A stretch of 64,000 bases of DNA from Phenylobacterium sp. (GTDB lineage Bacteria; Pseudomonadota; Alphaproteobacteria; Caulobacterales; Caulobacteraceae): contig NZ_JAUXSP010000021.1 of assembly GCF_030679875.1 (NCBI RefSeq), positions 186,001 to 250,000 of the forward strand. The letters are read 5' to 3'. A program made the translations under genes and the position numbers. This document shows, one piece after another, positions 26,848-35,894 of this stretch; positions within the stretch are counted from its first letter, which is position 1; each line of letters starts with the position of its first letter. The notes under the pieces are model-generated. The model was not told the origin of the DNA and made no database searches. It worked only from the letters and a program-made list of their open reading frames with translations.

Positions 26848-27879
26848 TCACAAGCCCGCCGTCGCATGCTCGGGCGCCGGCGTCCAGTCGTCGCCGCCCG
26901 GCGCCGTGGGGATCGGCGGCGCGCCGGAGGGCAGAGCGCCCTCCGGGTCCTCGATATAGGCCAGGATATCGCCCATCACCGCCTGCCCCTGCAGGTCGCG
27001 GGTCAGCAGGTGCCACCCATCGGCATAATAGGCGGAACGATCGGTCGGCTTGAGCCTCGCGGCCGCCTGCAGCGCCGGGCGCTCAGGAATGATCTCGTCG
27101 TTCCGGCCGTAGAGATAGAGCACCGGAACCTGCAGCCGGGCGATATCGCGCCAGGCGTTCTCCATCAGGTCCACCAGCCCATAGAGGGTGTCGGACCGCG
27201 CGCCCCAGATCATCATGGGATCAGCTCCCATGGCCCGGAGCTCGGCCATGTTGTCCGTGGGCTGGACGCGATCTGTGACCCAGCTGGGCGGGGTATAGAC
27301 CTTGGGGCCAGTGACGTGGGCGGCGAACCAGAGCGCGGTCTTGTAGGGCAGAGGCTGGGTCGACCAGCCCCACACCGCCGGCGCCATCAGCACCAGCCGG
27401 TGAGCCGCCGGCGGCCGTTCCGAGGCGAAGGCGCGGATGGCCACGGCGCCGCCCATGCTCTCGCCGGCCACCACCACCAAGGCGTGGGGATGGCGGGCGC
27501 GAACCAGGGCGACCAGGGTCCGCAGATCTTCCTGCAACACCTCATCGTCGGGCCAGACTCCACGATTGGGAGACCGGCCAAAGCCGCGCTGGTCATAGGC
27601 ATAGGTGCTCACCCCACGCTCGGCCCAATAGGGTGCGGCGAGGTGAAAGGCGTTGGCGTAGTCGTTCATGCCGTGAACACCCACCACCACGGCTTTGGGC
27701 GCGCCGTCCTGCGCCTCCCAGCTCGTCAGCCCCAGCCGCGCCCCATCGAAGCTGACGAAGCGGTCCCCAGCCAGGCGCGGGCCTTCGAAGCCGAGCGGCG
27801 GCTGACCAGCGGTCTGGGTCATGAGCGGCGTGCAGGCTCCGAGCATCAGGGCGAACAGGAGGGCGGTCAGACGAGTCAT
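26848..27879 (-). CDS. Alpha/beta-hydrolase lipoprotein (monoacylglycerol-lipase-like)
   Basis: A 343-residue Hydrolase_4-type serine hydrolase anchored by a lipoprotein signal (lipobox LGAC near residue 15). Active site: Ser in VVVAGESMGGAVA, Asp in YLYGRNDEIIPE, His in YYADGWHLLTRD. The segment VVVGVHGMNDYANAF is the oxyanion region. The start overlaps the end of the upstream uracil-DNA-glycosylase-like gene by four bases (ATGA), an odd pairing for a cell-envelope lipase. Confidence 0.9.
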   Translation of the reverse strand: MTRLTALLFALMLGACTPLMTQTAGQPPLGFEGPRLAGDRFVSFDGARLGLTSWEAQDGAPKAVVVGVHGMNDYANAFHLAAPYWAERGVSTYAYDQRGFGRSPNRGVWPDDEVLQEDLRTLVALVRARHPHALVVVAGESMGGAVAIRAFASERPPAAHRLVLMAPAVWGWSTQPLPYKTALWFAAHVTGPKVYTPPSWVTDRVQPTDNMAELRAMGADPMMIWGARSDTLYGLVDLMENAWRDIARLQVPVLYLYGRNDEIIPERPALQAAARLKPTDRSAYYADGWHLLTRDLQGQAVMGDILAYIEDPEGALPSGAPPIPTAPGGDDWTPAPEHATAGL

Positions 27880-28481
27880 GCGCGCAAGATGTCCCCCACC
27901 CTCTGGCGAAGATAGGGCGTGACCTCGGCTTCGAACCAGGGATTGCGCTTCAGCCAGGCGGTATTGCGCCAGGAGGGATGCGGCAGGGGCAGGATGCCCG
28001 GCCCATAGTCAGTCCAGGCGGCGACGGTCTGCGACATCGTGGCCTTGCGCGCCGTCCCCAGGGCCCAGGCCTGGGCGTATGATCCCACCAGTAGGGTCAG
28101 CTCCACCTTTGGCAACTGCGCCAGCAACTGTGGCCGCCAGAGCTGGGCGCACCGGGCCGGCGGCGGAAAGTCCCCGCCCTTGGGATTGGTCCCGGGGAAG
28201 CAGAAGGCCATGGCCGCGACGCCGATCGCCGGGTGATCGTAGAAGGTGTCCCGGTCTACCCCCATCCAGCTGCGCAGGCGAACGCCAGAGGGATCGTTGA
28301 ACGGCAGACCGCTCTCATGCACCAGCCGGCCCGGCGCCTGGCCGCAGATCAGCAGCCGGGTCCCCGGGCGCACGCGCACCACCGGCCGCGGCTCGGGCAC
28401 GAGGTCCCCGGCGCAGGCTCGGCAGGCGGCGATATCCTTGAGAAGCGTCTGGAGGCCCAGGGTCGGCGGCATGGCGGCCAT
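27876..28481 (-). CDS. Fe-S uracil-DNA glycosylase family protein
   Basis: A roughly 201-residue member of the uracil-DNA glycosylase superfamily. Four cysteines suited to a 4Fe-4S cluster are visible: the pair in AACRACAGDL, then CFPGTN and RCAQLW. Motif 1 is ICGQAPGRLVHESGLPF and the last motif is LPHPSWRN. It differs from the classical E. coli Ung family. I use the ATG at 28481; a longer frame runs to a TTG at 28562 but lacks a sensible ribosome site. No LexA box was seen upstream. It is the second UDG-fold gene in the window. Confidence 0.85.
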   Translation of the reverse strand: MAAMPPTLGLQTLLKDIAACRACAGDLVPEPRPVVRVRPGTRLLICGQAPGRLVHESGLPFNDPSGVRLRSWMGVDRDTFYDHPAIGVAAMAFCFPGTNPKGGDFPPPARCAQLWRPQLLAQLPKVELTLLVGSYAQAWALGTARKATMSQTVAAWTDYGPGILPLPHPSWRNTAWLKRNPWFEAEVTPYLRQRVGDILRA

Positions 28482-28557
28482 GTAGGGACGCCAGGCCCTC
28501 GGCGCCACGTGGCGCGACCTGAGGGTGCGACAACCTGACCACAGCTGGCGGGCTCTA

Positions 28558-28574
28558 TTCAACTCCCGTTAACC
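28558..28574. promoter_or_regulatory. Possible CtrA box upstream of the chemoreceptor gene
   Basis: TTCA-N7-TTAACC, one base from the CtrA consensus TTAA-N7-TTAACC, about 90 bases before the chemoreceptor start. Chemotaxis genes are often CtrA targets in Caulobacter. A single near match in isolation is weak evidence. Confidence 0.25.
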
Positions 28575-28661
28575 GCGTGTCCAGGCTCCTGGGCCAGGAT
28601 TGCGCCTACCGCCCGGCGCGAGTTCGACGCCTGCGCCACGATCTGAGTGAGTGACGACGCG

Positions 28662-30098
28662 ATGCTGAAGACGATCAAGGGCCGCATGCGCCTTTCCTGG
28701 GGCGTAGGTATGGCCGCGATGCTGGCCCTGGCGGGATTGAACATCACCCTTCTGCGCATGGTGGCCCAAGCCGGCGGCGGGGCTGAAGCCGAGCAGATCC
28801 TCGGCATGGCGACCACCATCAGTGTTGGGATCGGGCTCGCCACCGTGGTCGGTGTGGTGTTGGGGGCCTTGTATTTCGAAGGCCTGGTGATCACCGCCCT
28901 GTCCCGCATGAGCGCGGTCATGCGCCGTCTCGCCGACGGGGACATGGTCGAGGCGATCCCCGGCGCTGAGCGTGGGGACGAAATCGGTCAGATGGCCGCC
29001 AGCGTCGTGGTCTTTCGCGAGAACGCCGAGGCTCGGGCCCGTCTGGAAGTCGAGGCCCAGGCCGCCCGCGGCGAGCTGGACCGCCGCCTGGCGGCCGCGG
29101 AAACCGCCTTCGCCCGCGCCACCGAGGATCAGAAGGCCCTGGTCGAGGCCATGGCGCGGGCCCTGTCGCGTCTGGCCCGCGGCGATCTGGGAGCCCGGAT
29201 CGACGCCGTCGTCGCCCCCGACTATGAGGCCCTGAAGGCGGACTTCAACGCCGCCGTCGGCCAACTGGAAGGCGCGTTCGGCGCCATCGCCACGGCCACC
29301 GGCGAGATTCGCGCCGGATCCCGGGAAATTTCCACGGCGGTGGATGACCTGTCCCACCGGACCGAGCGTCAGGCCGCCAGCCTGCAGCAGACCGCCGCGG
29401 CCCTGGATGAAATCACGGTCACCGTCGGCCGCACCGCCTCAGGCGCACGCCAAGCCAATGGCGCCATGGCCTCGGCCCGCACCGAGGCCGAGCGTAGTGG
29501 TCAGGTGGTCGGCCAGGCGGTCGACGCCATGGGACAGATCGCCGCCTCGGCCCAGGAAATCAGCAAGATCATCGTGGTGATCGACGAGATCGCCTTTCAG
29601 ACCAGCCTGCTGGCCCTCAATGCCGGCGTAGAGGCCGCACGGGCTGGAGAATCGGGCCGCGGGTTCGCCGTGGTCGCTTCAGAAGTCCGGGCGCTGGCCC
29701 AGCGCTCGGCGGACGCCGCCAAGCAGATCAAGGGGCTGATTGAGGCGTCCGGCCAGCAGGTCCAGAGCGGCGTCCACCTGGTGGGTCAGACCGGCGAGGC
29801 GCTGAACGGCATCGTCAGCAAGGTCGCGGAGATTTCCGACGTGATCTCGGCCATTGCGGCCTCGGCCCAGGAGCAGTCAGTGGGCCTCGCCCAGGTGAAC
29901 ACCGCCATCACCGACATGGACAAGGTCACCCAGCAGAATGCGGCCATGGTCGAGGAAGCCAATGCGGCCACCCGCACCCTGGACCAGCACGCCGCATCCC
30001 TCGCGGAGTCCGTCGCTCGCTTTCAGCTGTCGGGCGCGCCGACCAACCCTGTCCACGCCCAGCAGGCGCGGCTGGCGGCCTTGGCCACAGCCCGTTGA
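28662..30098 (+). CDS. Methyl-accepting chemotaxis protein without a periplasmic sensor
   Basis: A 478-residue chemoreceptor. Two membrane segments (about residues 10-32 and 46-70) are joined by a loop of only about 15 residues, so there is no periplasmic ligand domain. A HAMP domain ([19 protein letters not shown]) and a second HAMP-like unit ([19 protein letters not shown]) follow. The signalling hairpin tip reads [20 protein letters not shown] and [19 protein letters not shown]. No CheR/CheB tethering pentapeptide ends the protein. Start ATG at 28662; a GTG at 28647 is also possible. Its stop is 3 bases from the convergent DUF3253 gene. Confidence 0.93.
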   Translation: MLKTIKGRMRLSWGVGMAAMLALAGLNITLLRMVAQAGGGAEAEQILGMATTISVGIGLATVVGVVLGALYFEGLVITALSRMSAVMRRLADGDMVEAIPGAERGDEIGQMAASVVVFRENAEARARLEVEAQAARGELDRRLAAAETAFARATEDQKALVEAMARALSRLARGDLGARIDAVVAPDYEALKADFNAAVGQLEGAFGAIATATGEIRAGSREISTAVDDLSHRTERQAASLQQTAAALDEITVTVGRTASGARQANGAMASARTEAERSGQVVGQAVDAMGQIAASAQEISKIIVVIDEIAFQTSLLALNAGVEAARAGESGRGFAVVASEVRALAQRSADAAKQIKGLIEASGQQVQSGVHLVGQTGEALNGIVSKVAEISDVISAIAASAQEQSVGLAQVNTAITDMDKVTQQNAAMVEEANAATRTLDQHAASLAESVARFQLSGAPTNPVHAQQARLAALATAR

Positions 30099-30101
30099 GG
30101 C

Positions 30102-30395
30102 CTAGTCGGTCGTTGACTCAGGCGCCGCCAGGACGCCCGGCAGGATCTCGCCCTCCAGGGGCAGCCGCAGGCGATAGACGCCCTTGAACTGGTTGGGGTC
30201 GGCCGGCTTGCCGTGCCGGGTGATCACCAGCCGGCCTTCGCGGGCCAGCCCCACCGAGACCGTGCGCACCCGCGACAGCCACCGATGCCAGCCCTCGGGA
30301 TCAGCGGCGCGGGCCGCCTCTTCCGCAGAGATGGACTTGCCCGGCGCCAGGGGCGTCAGAAGTTCAAAGATCGCCGTTTCAATAGGATCGGACAT
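30102..30395 (-). CDS. DUF3253 small protein
   Basis: A 97-residue protein matching DUF3253 in composition and layout: IETAIFELLTPLAPGKSISAEEAARAADPEGW followed by a winged-helix-like LSRVRTVSVGLAREGRLVITRHGKP and a C-terminal KGVYRLRLP. The fold looks like a small winged helix, which might bind nucleic acid; this is inference. Its ATG overlaps the stop of the acyl-CoA dehydrogenase gene by one base, so it is the last gene of that operon. Confidence 0.85.
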   Translation of the reverse strand: MSDPIETAIFELLTPLAPGKSISAEEAARAADPEGWHRWLSRVRTVSVGLAREGRLVITRHGKPADPNQFKGVYRLRLPLEGEILPGVLAAPESTTD

Positions 30396-31543
30396 CAACC
30401 GCCACGCTTCAGGGTTTCGCGGGCGATGACCACCTGCTGGATCTGACTCGTGCCCTCATAGATGCGGAAGATGCGCACGTCGCGGTAGAACCGCTCGATC
30501 CCGTAATCGGCGACGTATCCGGCGCCACCGAAGATCTGCACCGCCTTGTCGGCCACGCGGCCGACCATCTCGGAAGCGAAGTACTTGGCGGCCGCGGCCT
30601 CCATGGTCACCCCCTGGCCCGCATCGCGCTTGCGGGCGGTCTCCATGGTCAGGGCCTTGGCCGCCAGGGTCTCGGTCTTGCAGTCGGCGATCATGCCCTG
30701 GACCAGCTGGAACTGGCTGATGGCCTGGCCGAACTGCTTGCGCTCGCTGGCATAGGCGACGCAGTCGGTGATCAGCCGCTCGGCGACGCCGACGCAGACC
30801 GCCGAGATGTGCAGCCGACCCCGGTCCAGGACCTGCATGGCCACCTTGAAGCCCTCGCCCTCGGCGCCCAGGCGGTTCTCGGCCGGCACACGGACATTGT
30901 CGAAGGTGACGTCACAGATATGAGCACCCTGCTGGCCCATCTTCTTCTCGGGCTTGCCCACCGACAGGCCCGGCAGGTCGCGAGGGACCAGGAAGGCCGA
31001 GACCCCGCCGCCGCCCGGCTTGGAGGGGTCGGTGCGGGCCATGACCGTAAACAGGTGGGCCTTGTTGGCGTTGGTGATGTAGCGCTTCGACCCGTTCAGG
31101 ACATAGGCGTCGCCGTCCTTGGTCGCCCTTGTCTGGACCGAGGCCGAGTCCGAGCCCGCCTCCGGCTCGGTAAGAGCGAACGAGGTGATGATGTCCCCTG
31201 AGGCGATGCCAGGCAGGTAGCGCGTCTTCTGCTCGTCGGTGCCGAACATCACCAGGCCCTGGCTGCCGATACCGACATTGGTGCCAAAGGCCGAGCGGAA
31301 GGCCGGACTGGTGCGCCCCAATTCCACGGCCACCAGGCACTCCTCCTCCATGGATAGGTCAAGACCGCCGTATTCGGCCGGGATGGAGAGGCCAAACAGG
31401 CCCAGCTCCTTCATTTCGGCCACCACGTCGTCAGGCATGGTGTCGGTTTCGGAGACCTGGGCTTCCAGGGGGCGCAGCCGCTCAGTCACGAAGCGGCGGA
31501 CGGTGTCGATCAGCTGGTCGCGGGTTTCGGCGTCGAGGGCCAT
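30395..31543 (-). CDS. Acyl-CoA dehydrogenase
   Basis: A 382-residue FAD enzyme that desaturates acyl-CoA at the alpha-beta position. Start at the ATG at 31543, preceded by AGGAAGGA. Domain signatures: [19 protein letters not shown] (FAD/acyl-CoA contact), [13 protein letters not shown], and the C-terminal [34 protein letters not shown] with the catalytic Glu in YEGTS. It lies 26 bases downstream of the thiolase. Chain-length preference not determinable. Confidence 0.95.
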   Translation of the reverse strand: MALDAETRDQLIDTVRRFVTERLRPLEAQVSETDTMPDDVVAEMKELGLFGLSIPAEYGGLDLSMEEECLVAVELGRTSPAFRSAFGTNVGIGSQGLVMFGTDEQKTRYLPGIASGDIITSFALTEPEAGSDSASVQTRATKDGDAYVLNGSKRYITNANKAHLFTVMARTDPSKPGGGGVSAFLVPRDLPGLSVGKPEKKMGQQGAHICDVTFDNVRVPAENRLGAEGEGFKVAMQVLDRGRLHISAVCVGVAERLITDCVAYASERKQFGQAISQFQLVQGMIADCKTETLAAKALTMETARKRDAGQGVTMEAAAAKYFASEMVGRVADKAVQIFGGAGYVADYGIERFYRDVRIFRIYEGTSQIQQVVIARETLKRGG

Positions 31544-31569
31544 GATTGCTCTATCCTTCCTGGAGGGGT

Positions 31570-32778
31570 TCAGGCCTTGGCCAGCGCAAGCGCCGAGCCC
31601 TGGCCAACGCCGACGCACATGGTGGCGAGCGCACGGGACCCGCCCCGCTCGTTCATCGCCCGCGCCGCCGTGAGCGCGATCCGGGCCCCCGAAGCGCCGA
31701 GGGGATGGCCGATAGCGATGGCGCCGCCGTGGGGGTTCACATGCTCGGCGTCGTCGGCCAGGCCCCAGGCCCTCGTGCAGGCCAGGGCCTGGGCGGCGAA
31801 GGCCTCGTTCAGCTCGACCACGTCAAAGTCCCTGGGCGTGAGCCCCAGGCGACCGCAGAGCTTCTCCACCGCCGGCACAGGACCATAGCCCATGACCCGC
31901 GGCGGCACGCCGCCGGACGCGCCGCCCTCGATCCGGGCCAGCGGCTCGAGGCCGAGCTTCTGGACCATCTCGGCGGAGGCCAGCAGCAGGGCCGCAGCGC
32001 CGTCATTGACCCCGGACGCATTGCCGGCGGTGACCGTGCCATCGGGCCGGACGATGGGCTTCAGGCCCTGGAGCGCGGCCAGCGTGGTGTCGGGGCGGGG
32101 ATGCTCGTCCTTGGCGACCACGGTCTCACCCTTGCGATCCTTCAGGGTGATCGGGGCGATCTCGCCTTCGAAATAGCCGCGGGCCTCACCGGCCCCGTAG
32201 CGCTGCTGGCTGCGGGCGGCGAAGGCGTCCTGGTCGGCGCGGGAAATCTGATAGTCGGCGGCGACATTCTCGGCCGTCTCCGGCATGGAATCGACGCCGT
32301 AGTCCTTCTGCATCTGCGGATTTACGAACCGCCAGCCGATGGTGGTGTCGAAGATCTCCGCCGAGCGGGAAAAGGCCGAGTCTGCCTTGCCCATCACGAA
32401 GGGGGAGCGTGTCATGCTCTCGACCCCACCGGCCACGACCAGTTCGGCCTCACCCACGGCGATCATGCGGGCGGCGGCGATGACCGCGTCCAGACCCGAG
32501 GCGCAGAGGCGGTTGACGGTCAGGCCCGGCACCGAGCTGGGCATGCCGGCCAGCAGCAGGGCCATGCGGGCGACATTGCGGTTGTCCTCGCCGGCCTGGT
32601 TGACGCAGCCATAGATGACCTCGTCCACCTCTTCCCAGTCGACGCTGGGCAGGCTCGCCATCAGGGCGCGGATGGGGTGGGCGGCTAGGTCATCGGCGCG
32701 CACCTTGGCCAGCGCCCCACCATAGCGGCCGATCGGGCTTCGCAGGCCTGCACAGAGATATACGGTCCGGCCTTCCAT
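31570..32778 (-). CDS. pcaF: Thiolase, 3-oxoadipyl-CoA thiolase (PcaF) type
   Basis: A 402-residue acetyl-CoA C-acyltransferase. Much of the sequence follows the 3-oxoadipyl-CoA thiolase pattern I remember ([58 protein letters not shown]). Catalytic Cys is in [11 protein letters not shown], His in [16 protein letters not shown] and the second Cys in MCVGVGQG. No other beta-ketoadipate or phenylacetate genes are nearby, and its operon partner is an acyl-CoA dehydrogenase, so a general beta-oxidation role remains possible. Start at ATG 32778 after CGAGGCGAG. Confidence 0.88.
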   Translation of the reverse strand: MEGRTVYLCAGLRSPIGRYGGALAKVRADDLAAHPIRALMASLPSVDWEEVDEVIYGCVNQAGEDNRNVARMALLLAGMPSSVPGLTVNRLCASGLDAVIAAARMIAVGEAELVVAGGVESMTRSPFVMGKADSAFSRSAEIFDTTIGWRFVNPQMQKDYGVDSMPETAENVAADYQISRADQDAFAARSQQRYGAGEARGYFEGEIAPITLKDRKGETVVAKDEHPRPDTTLAALQGLKPIVRPDGTVTAGNASGVNDGAAALLLASAEMVQKLGLEPLARIEGGASGGVPPRVMGYGPVPAVEKLCGRLGLTPRDFDVVELNEAFAAQALACTRAWGLADDAEHVNPHGGAIAIGHPLGASGARIALTAARAMNERGGSRALATMCVGVGQGSALALAKA

Positions 32779-32974
32779 GATCTCGCCTCGCATCGTTCGG
32801 TTCAGAGGTCACGGAACCTAGTGACTGAGGACCGGGCGAGCAAACGCTTCGGCGCCCTCCAGGGGCGAGCGGCCGGCGGACGCAGGCCGGACCTGCGGGG
32901 AAATGAGGGCTTTCGCGCGGCGGTGCGTGGCGGCTAAGGAGCGCAAGGTTGGTTTTCAGGAGCAGGTTGAGCGC

Positions 32975-33424
32975 ATGGACGGCGGCGGCGAGGCGAACAA
33001 CGGAGTGGTCACCCAGGGCGAATGGGCGGGCTGGCGCACCTGGGAAGGCTCCGACCCCTTCGAAGATCACGCCGGGCCCTTCTATTTCCGCCATGATCCG
33101 GACGGCACGCCCCGGTGCGCCTTCCGCGCCGAGCAGAAGCACATGAATGGCGGCGGCTTCATGCACGGCGGCTGCATCATGACCTTCGCCGACTACTGCC
33201 TGTTCGTGATCGCCCGCGAGGCCCTGGAGGGCCAGCACAGCGTCACCGCCACCCTGAACGGCGAGTTCGTCGGCGCCGTGCCCCTGGGCGCCCTCGTTGA
33301 ATGCACCGGCGAAGTGGTCCGGGCCGCCCGCTCCATGGTCTTCGTTCGCGGCCTCATCACCACGGGCGGCGAGAACGTCATGAGCTTCTCCGGCGTCATC
33401 AAGAAGCGCGGCCCCCGCAAGTAA
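32975..33424 (+). CDS. PaaI-type hotdog thioesterase
   Basis: About 149 residues with the hotdog fold pattern: HMNGGGFMHGGCIMTFADYCLFVIAR (the His-Gly-Gly segment plus helix), SVTATLNGEFVGAVPLGALVECTGEVV and RSMVFVRGLITTGGENVMSFSGVIKK. It should hydrolyse an acyl-CoA; substrate unknown. The ATG at 32975 is chosen; a longer frame reaches an ATG at 32903 but adds a basic tail with no family match. Divergent from the thiolase gene. Confidence 0.85.
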   Translation: MDGGGEANNGVVTQGEWAGWRTWEGSDPFEDHAGPFYFRHDPDGTPRCAFRAEQKHMNGGGFMHGGCIMTFADYCLFVIAREALEGQHSVTATLNGEFVGAVPLGALVECTGEVVRAARSMVFVRGLITTGGENVMSFSGVIKKRGPRK

Positions 33425-33485
33425 GCCTTGCGCCCATGTCGCGGAGCGCCATGTTCAGGGCCCGCGCCCTCAGTCAGGAATTCCC

Positions 33486-33740
33486 ATGAACCCACCCGCC
33501 AAACGCAATCTGGGCCAGATCGCCATGGGGGTGACGCTAGCCCTGATGGCCGGCCCGGTGGCCCTGTTCAAGGTGGTCGAACTGGGCTTCTTCCTGACGG
33601 GCGTCGCCCCGGGCGAGTGGATGACCGCCGCCGAGCCGACGGCCATGCCGGTCTCCATCGTCGTGCTGATCTTCGCCGGCATGGTCGCCGCCTATGGGGT
33701 CCGGATGGTGATTCGCGAGCTACGGTCGCCGTCGGCGTGA
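33486..33740 (+). CDS. Small two-span membrane protein
   Basis: An 84-residue hypothetical protein with two hydrophobic segments (about residues 12-34 and 55-73) and a short loop between. I do not recognise a family. It is likely translated since the next gene starts inside its stop codon (GTGA) on the same strand, and the thioesterase gene ends 60 bases before it. Confidence 0.65.
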   Translation: MNPPAKRNLGQIAMGVTLALMAGPVALFKVVELGFFLTGVAPGEWMTAAEPTAMPVSIVVLIFAGMVAAYGVRMVIRELRSPSA

Positions 33741-34732
33741 CGCGACTTTCGGTGCTCGACCTCTCGCCCGTCGGCGGGACCAACACCCAGGCCCAGGCGG
33801 TCCGTGAAACCATAGAGGTGGCTAAGGCGGCTGAACGCCTGGGCTACGACCGGTTCTGGCTGGCGGAGCACCACAATATCGAGGGCCTCGCCTCCCCGGC
33901 CCCGGAAATCCTCATCGCGGCCCTGACCCAGGCGACCTCGACCATCCGGCTGGGCTCTGGCGGGGTGATGCTGGTCAACTACTCGCCGCTGAAGGTGGCC
34001 GAGGTGTTCATGGAGCTTGAGGCCCTGGCGCCGGGGCGGATCGATCTCGGCGTCGGCCGGGCGCTCGGCGCCGATGGCCGCACGGGCGCGGCCCTGCGCT
34101 CGGCCTCTTCAGAAGCCTTCCCGCACTATTTCGCGCTGCTGAACGCCTGGCTGCTGGATGCGAGCGGCAGGGAGCCCCTGGGCGCCGATCATCCGGCCAA
34201 GGGCATTCGCGCCCACCCGACGGGTCCCAGCCATCCGGACCTGTTCATGCTCTGCTCCTCGACTGAGAGCGCCGCCTTTGCGGGCCAGGCCGGGGTTGGA
34301 ATGGTGTTCGCCGAGTTCATCGCCCGCAGCGAAGGCGGTCCGGCGGTGGCCGCCTATCGGCAGGCTTTCACGCCCTCAGCCTTCCGGGATACGCCGCTGG
34401 CGGCCATCGCCACCATCGCCCTGGCCGCCGACACTCAAGCCGAGGCTATACGGCTGGACGCGCCGCGCAGGGCCTCGACCCTGGCGACCATGACCGGCCA
34501 GCGTCGCCGCTTCCCGGTCATTCCCGAGGCGCAGGCCTATCTGGCCGAGTTTCAGGGCCATCCGGAACTCGCCGCCATTGAGGCCCGCAGCATCGTCGGC
34601 GACGCCGAAGACGTCCGCCGCAGGCTGGAAGCCAAGGCTCAGGCGAGCGGGGCGGACGAGATCTTCGTCATGGCCTCAGGGCCAAGCCTGGAGGCCCGCG
34701 TCCGCTCGCTGGAGCTGATCAAGCCGGCCTAG
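33737..34732 (+). CDS. LLM-class flavin-dependent oxidoreductase (luciferase-like)
   Basis: A 331-residue FMN/F420-type monooxygenase-fold protein of the MsnO8-like group. The GTG at 33737 is chosen because the protein then begins at the conserved LSVLDLSPVGGTNTQAQAV; a longer in-frame extension upstream overlaps the preceding gene in another frame and is not coding. Other signatures: YDRFWLAEHHNIEGLASPAPEIL, IRLGSGGVMLVNYSPLKVAE and LAPGRIDLGVGRALG. Substrate unknown. Confidence 0.92.
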   Translation: MTRLSVLDLSPVGGTNTQAQAVRETIEVAKAAERLGYDRFWLAEHHNIEGLASPAPEILIAALTQATSTIRLGSGGVMLVNYSPLKVAEVFMELEALAPGRIDLGVGRALGADGRTGAALRSASSEAFPHYFALLNAWLLDASGREPLGADHPAKGIRAHPTGPSHPDLFMLCSSTESAAFAGQAGVGMVFAEFIARSEGGPAVAAYRQAFTPSAFRDTPLAAIATIALAADTQAEAIRLDAPRRASTLATMTGQRRRFPVIPEAQAYLAEFQGHPELAAIEARSIVGDAEDVRRRLEAKAQASGADEIFVMASGPSLEARVRSLELIKPA

Positions 34733-34890
34733 AAGAGGCCGGCGCGCTGGGCGATCACCACCAGGGCGATGACCACCAGAACCGCCTGAATGATCCCATT
34801 GAGGGGCGCCGGGATGGGCAGGAGTCGCACCGCATAAAGGGCCAGGCCCAGCAGCACGAGAACGATGACGATCAGGATGAGCAATGACAT
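34729..34890 (-). CDS. 53-residue two-span membrane protein (Thivi_2564-like)
   Basis: A short frame from ATG 34890 to a TAG at 34729-34731, overlapping the convergent luciferase-like gene stop. The product is almost entirely two hydrophobic helices (SLLILIVIVLVLLGLALYAV and GIIQAVLVVIALVVIA) joined by a Pro-rich turn (LLPIPAPLN). Layout and size match small proteins annotated as the Thivi_2564 family, as I recall it. Low-GC codons are not avoided and the amphipathic pattern is too regular for a chance frame. Function unknown. Confidence 0.6.
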   Translation of the reverse strand: MSLLILIVIVLVLLGLALYAVRLLPIPAPLNGIIQAVLVVIALVVIAQRAGLF

Positions 34891-34985
34891 GCCAACCTAA
34901 CCTCTGCAGTGGGGAAAGGTTCCGGGCGCGACCTGTACAAAATCGCCCTCTGGTCGATCACCGGTTTCGGTTCTAGCGTCTGTCC

Positions 34986-35417
34986 ATGGCCACCACCACG
35001 AACACCACCAGCCGCGAGCGCCTGAACGACGCCAATCTGGGCAAGCTGCCGGGTCATCTGGGGCTTGAGATTGTCGAGGTTGGTGACGGCAAGGTCGTAG
35101 GGACCTTCAAGGTTCGGCCTGACCTGGTGGCCCATACCGGCTTCCTGCTGGCTGGCTCGGTGCTCACCGTCGCCGACATCCTCTGCGCCTATGGCGTCTC
35201 CACCGCCTGGCCTGAGGGCGCCAACGGTTTCACCACCGCCGAGGTGAAGTGCAATTTCGTCGGCACCCTGCGCGAGGGCGAGGTGCGCTGCACCGCCACC
35301 CTGCTGCACGGCGGGCGCACCACCCAGGTCTGGGACGCCCGGGTTGAGGACGCCGCCACCGGCAAGCTGATGGCCGCCTTCCGCTGCACCCAGATCATCC
35401 TTTATCCGCGAGTCTGA
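34986..35417 (+). CDS. PaaI-type hotdog thioesterase
   Basis: A 143-residue hotdog protein: GKLPGHLGLEIVEVGDGKVVGTFKVRPDLVAHTGFLLAGSVLTVADILCAYG, then AEVKCNFVGTLREGEVRCTATLLHGGRTTQVWDARV. The expected HxG segment is AHTGFLLAG. Second of three thioesterases in the window. Probably acts on an aromatic or medium-chain acyl-CoA, but this is not readable from sequence. Its stop is 3 bases from the convergent gene. Confidence 0.87.
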   Translation: MATTTNTTSRERLNDANLGKLPGHLGLEIVEVGDGKVVGTFKVRPDLVAHTGFLLAGSVLTVADILCAYGVSTAWPEGANGFTTAEVKCNFVGTLREGEVRCTATLLHGGRTTQVWDARVEDAATGKLMAAFRCTQIILYPRV

Positions 35418-35420
35418 GGA

Positions 35421-35894
35421 CTACTCGGCGATCCGGTAGTCCATCGCCACCACCCGGCGGACGCTGCGCCAGGACTTGATGTCGTCGGCGATCACCAGGC
35501 GCCGCGGCCCTTCGCGCTCGGGCAGGGGCTGGCCGTCAAGGGTGTCGGCCAGGATCGCCACGTCCCTGTGCAGATCCTTGTCGGCCTCGACGGCGGAAAC
35601 CACCGCGGCGTAGCCATCGGCGCCGCGGACCACGAGGTAGCCCTTCATCGGCTCACCATGGGCGCGCATGCCCACCGGCAGGCCGGCGGCGCGCATCACA
35701 TAGGCCAGCGGCGGGCCTTCATAGAGGCTCGGTCCGGCGTCGTCGGGCACGCTTACCTGGGCGCGGGGAAGATCGGCCAGGGCGGCGGCGCTGAGCGTCA
35801 CCTGCGTCCCGTCAGCCCGGGAAATCGTCACGTCCTGAGCGGCCGCAGGCGCGGCAAGGGCCAGGAGCAGGCCCGCGAACAACAGAGGCTTCAT
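35421..35894 (-). CDS. Exported molybdopterin-oxidoreductase-domain-like protein
   Basis: A 157-residue protein with a Sec signal (cleavage after about residue 19, APAAAQ). The mature part resembles the small stand-alone sulfite-oxidase/YedY-like molybdopterin-binding domain: YEGPPLAYVMRAAGLP, MKGYLVVRGADGYAAVVS, GPRRLVIADDIKSWRSVRRV. No Moco-ligating Cys is present, so it is unlikely to be an active molybdoenzyme. Its start overlaps the end of the glutathione transferase gene (ATGA). Confidence 0.75.
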   Translation of the reverse strand: MKPLLFAGLLLALAAPAAAQDVTISRADGTQVTLSAAALADLPRAQVSVPDDAGPSLYEGPPLAYVMRAAGLPVGMRAHGEPMKGYLVVRGADGYAAVVSAVEADKDLHRDVAILADTLDGQPLPEREGPRRLVIADDIKSWRSVRRVVAMDYRIAE

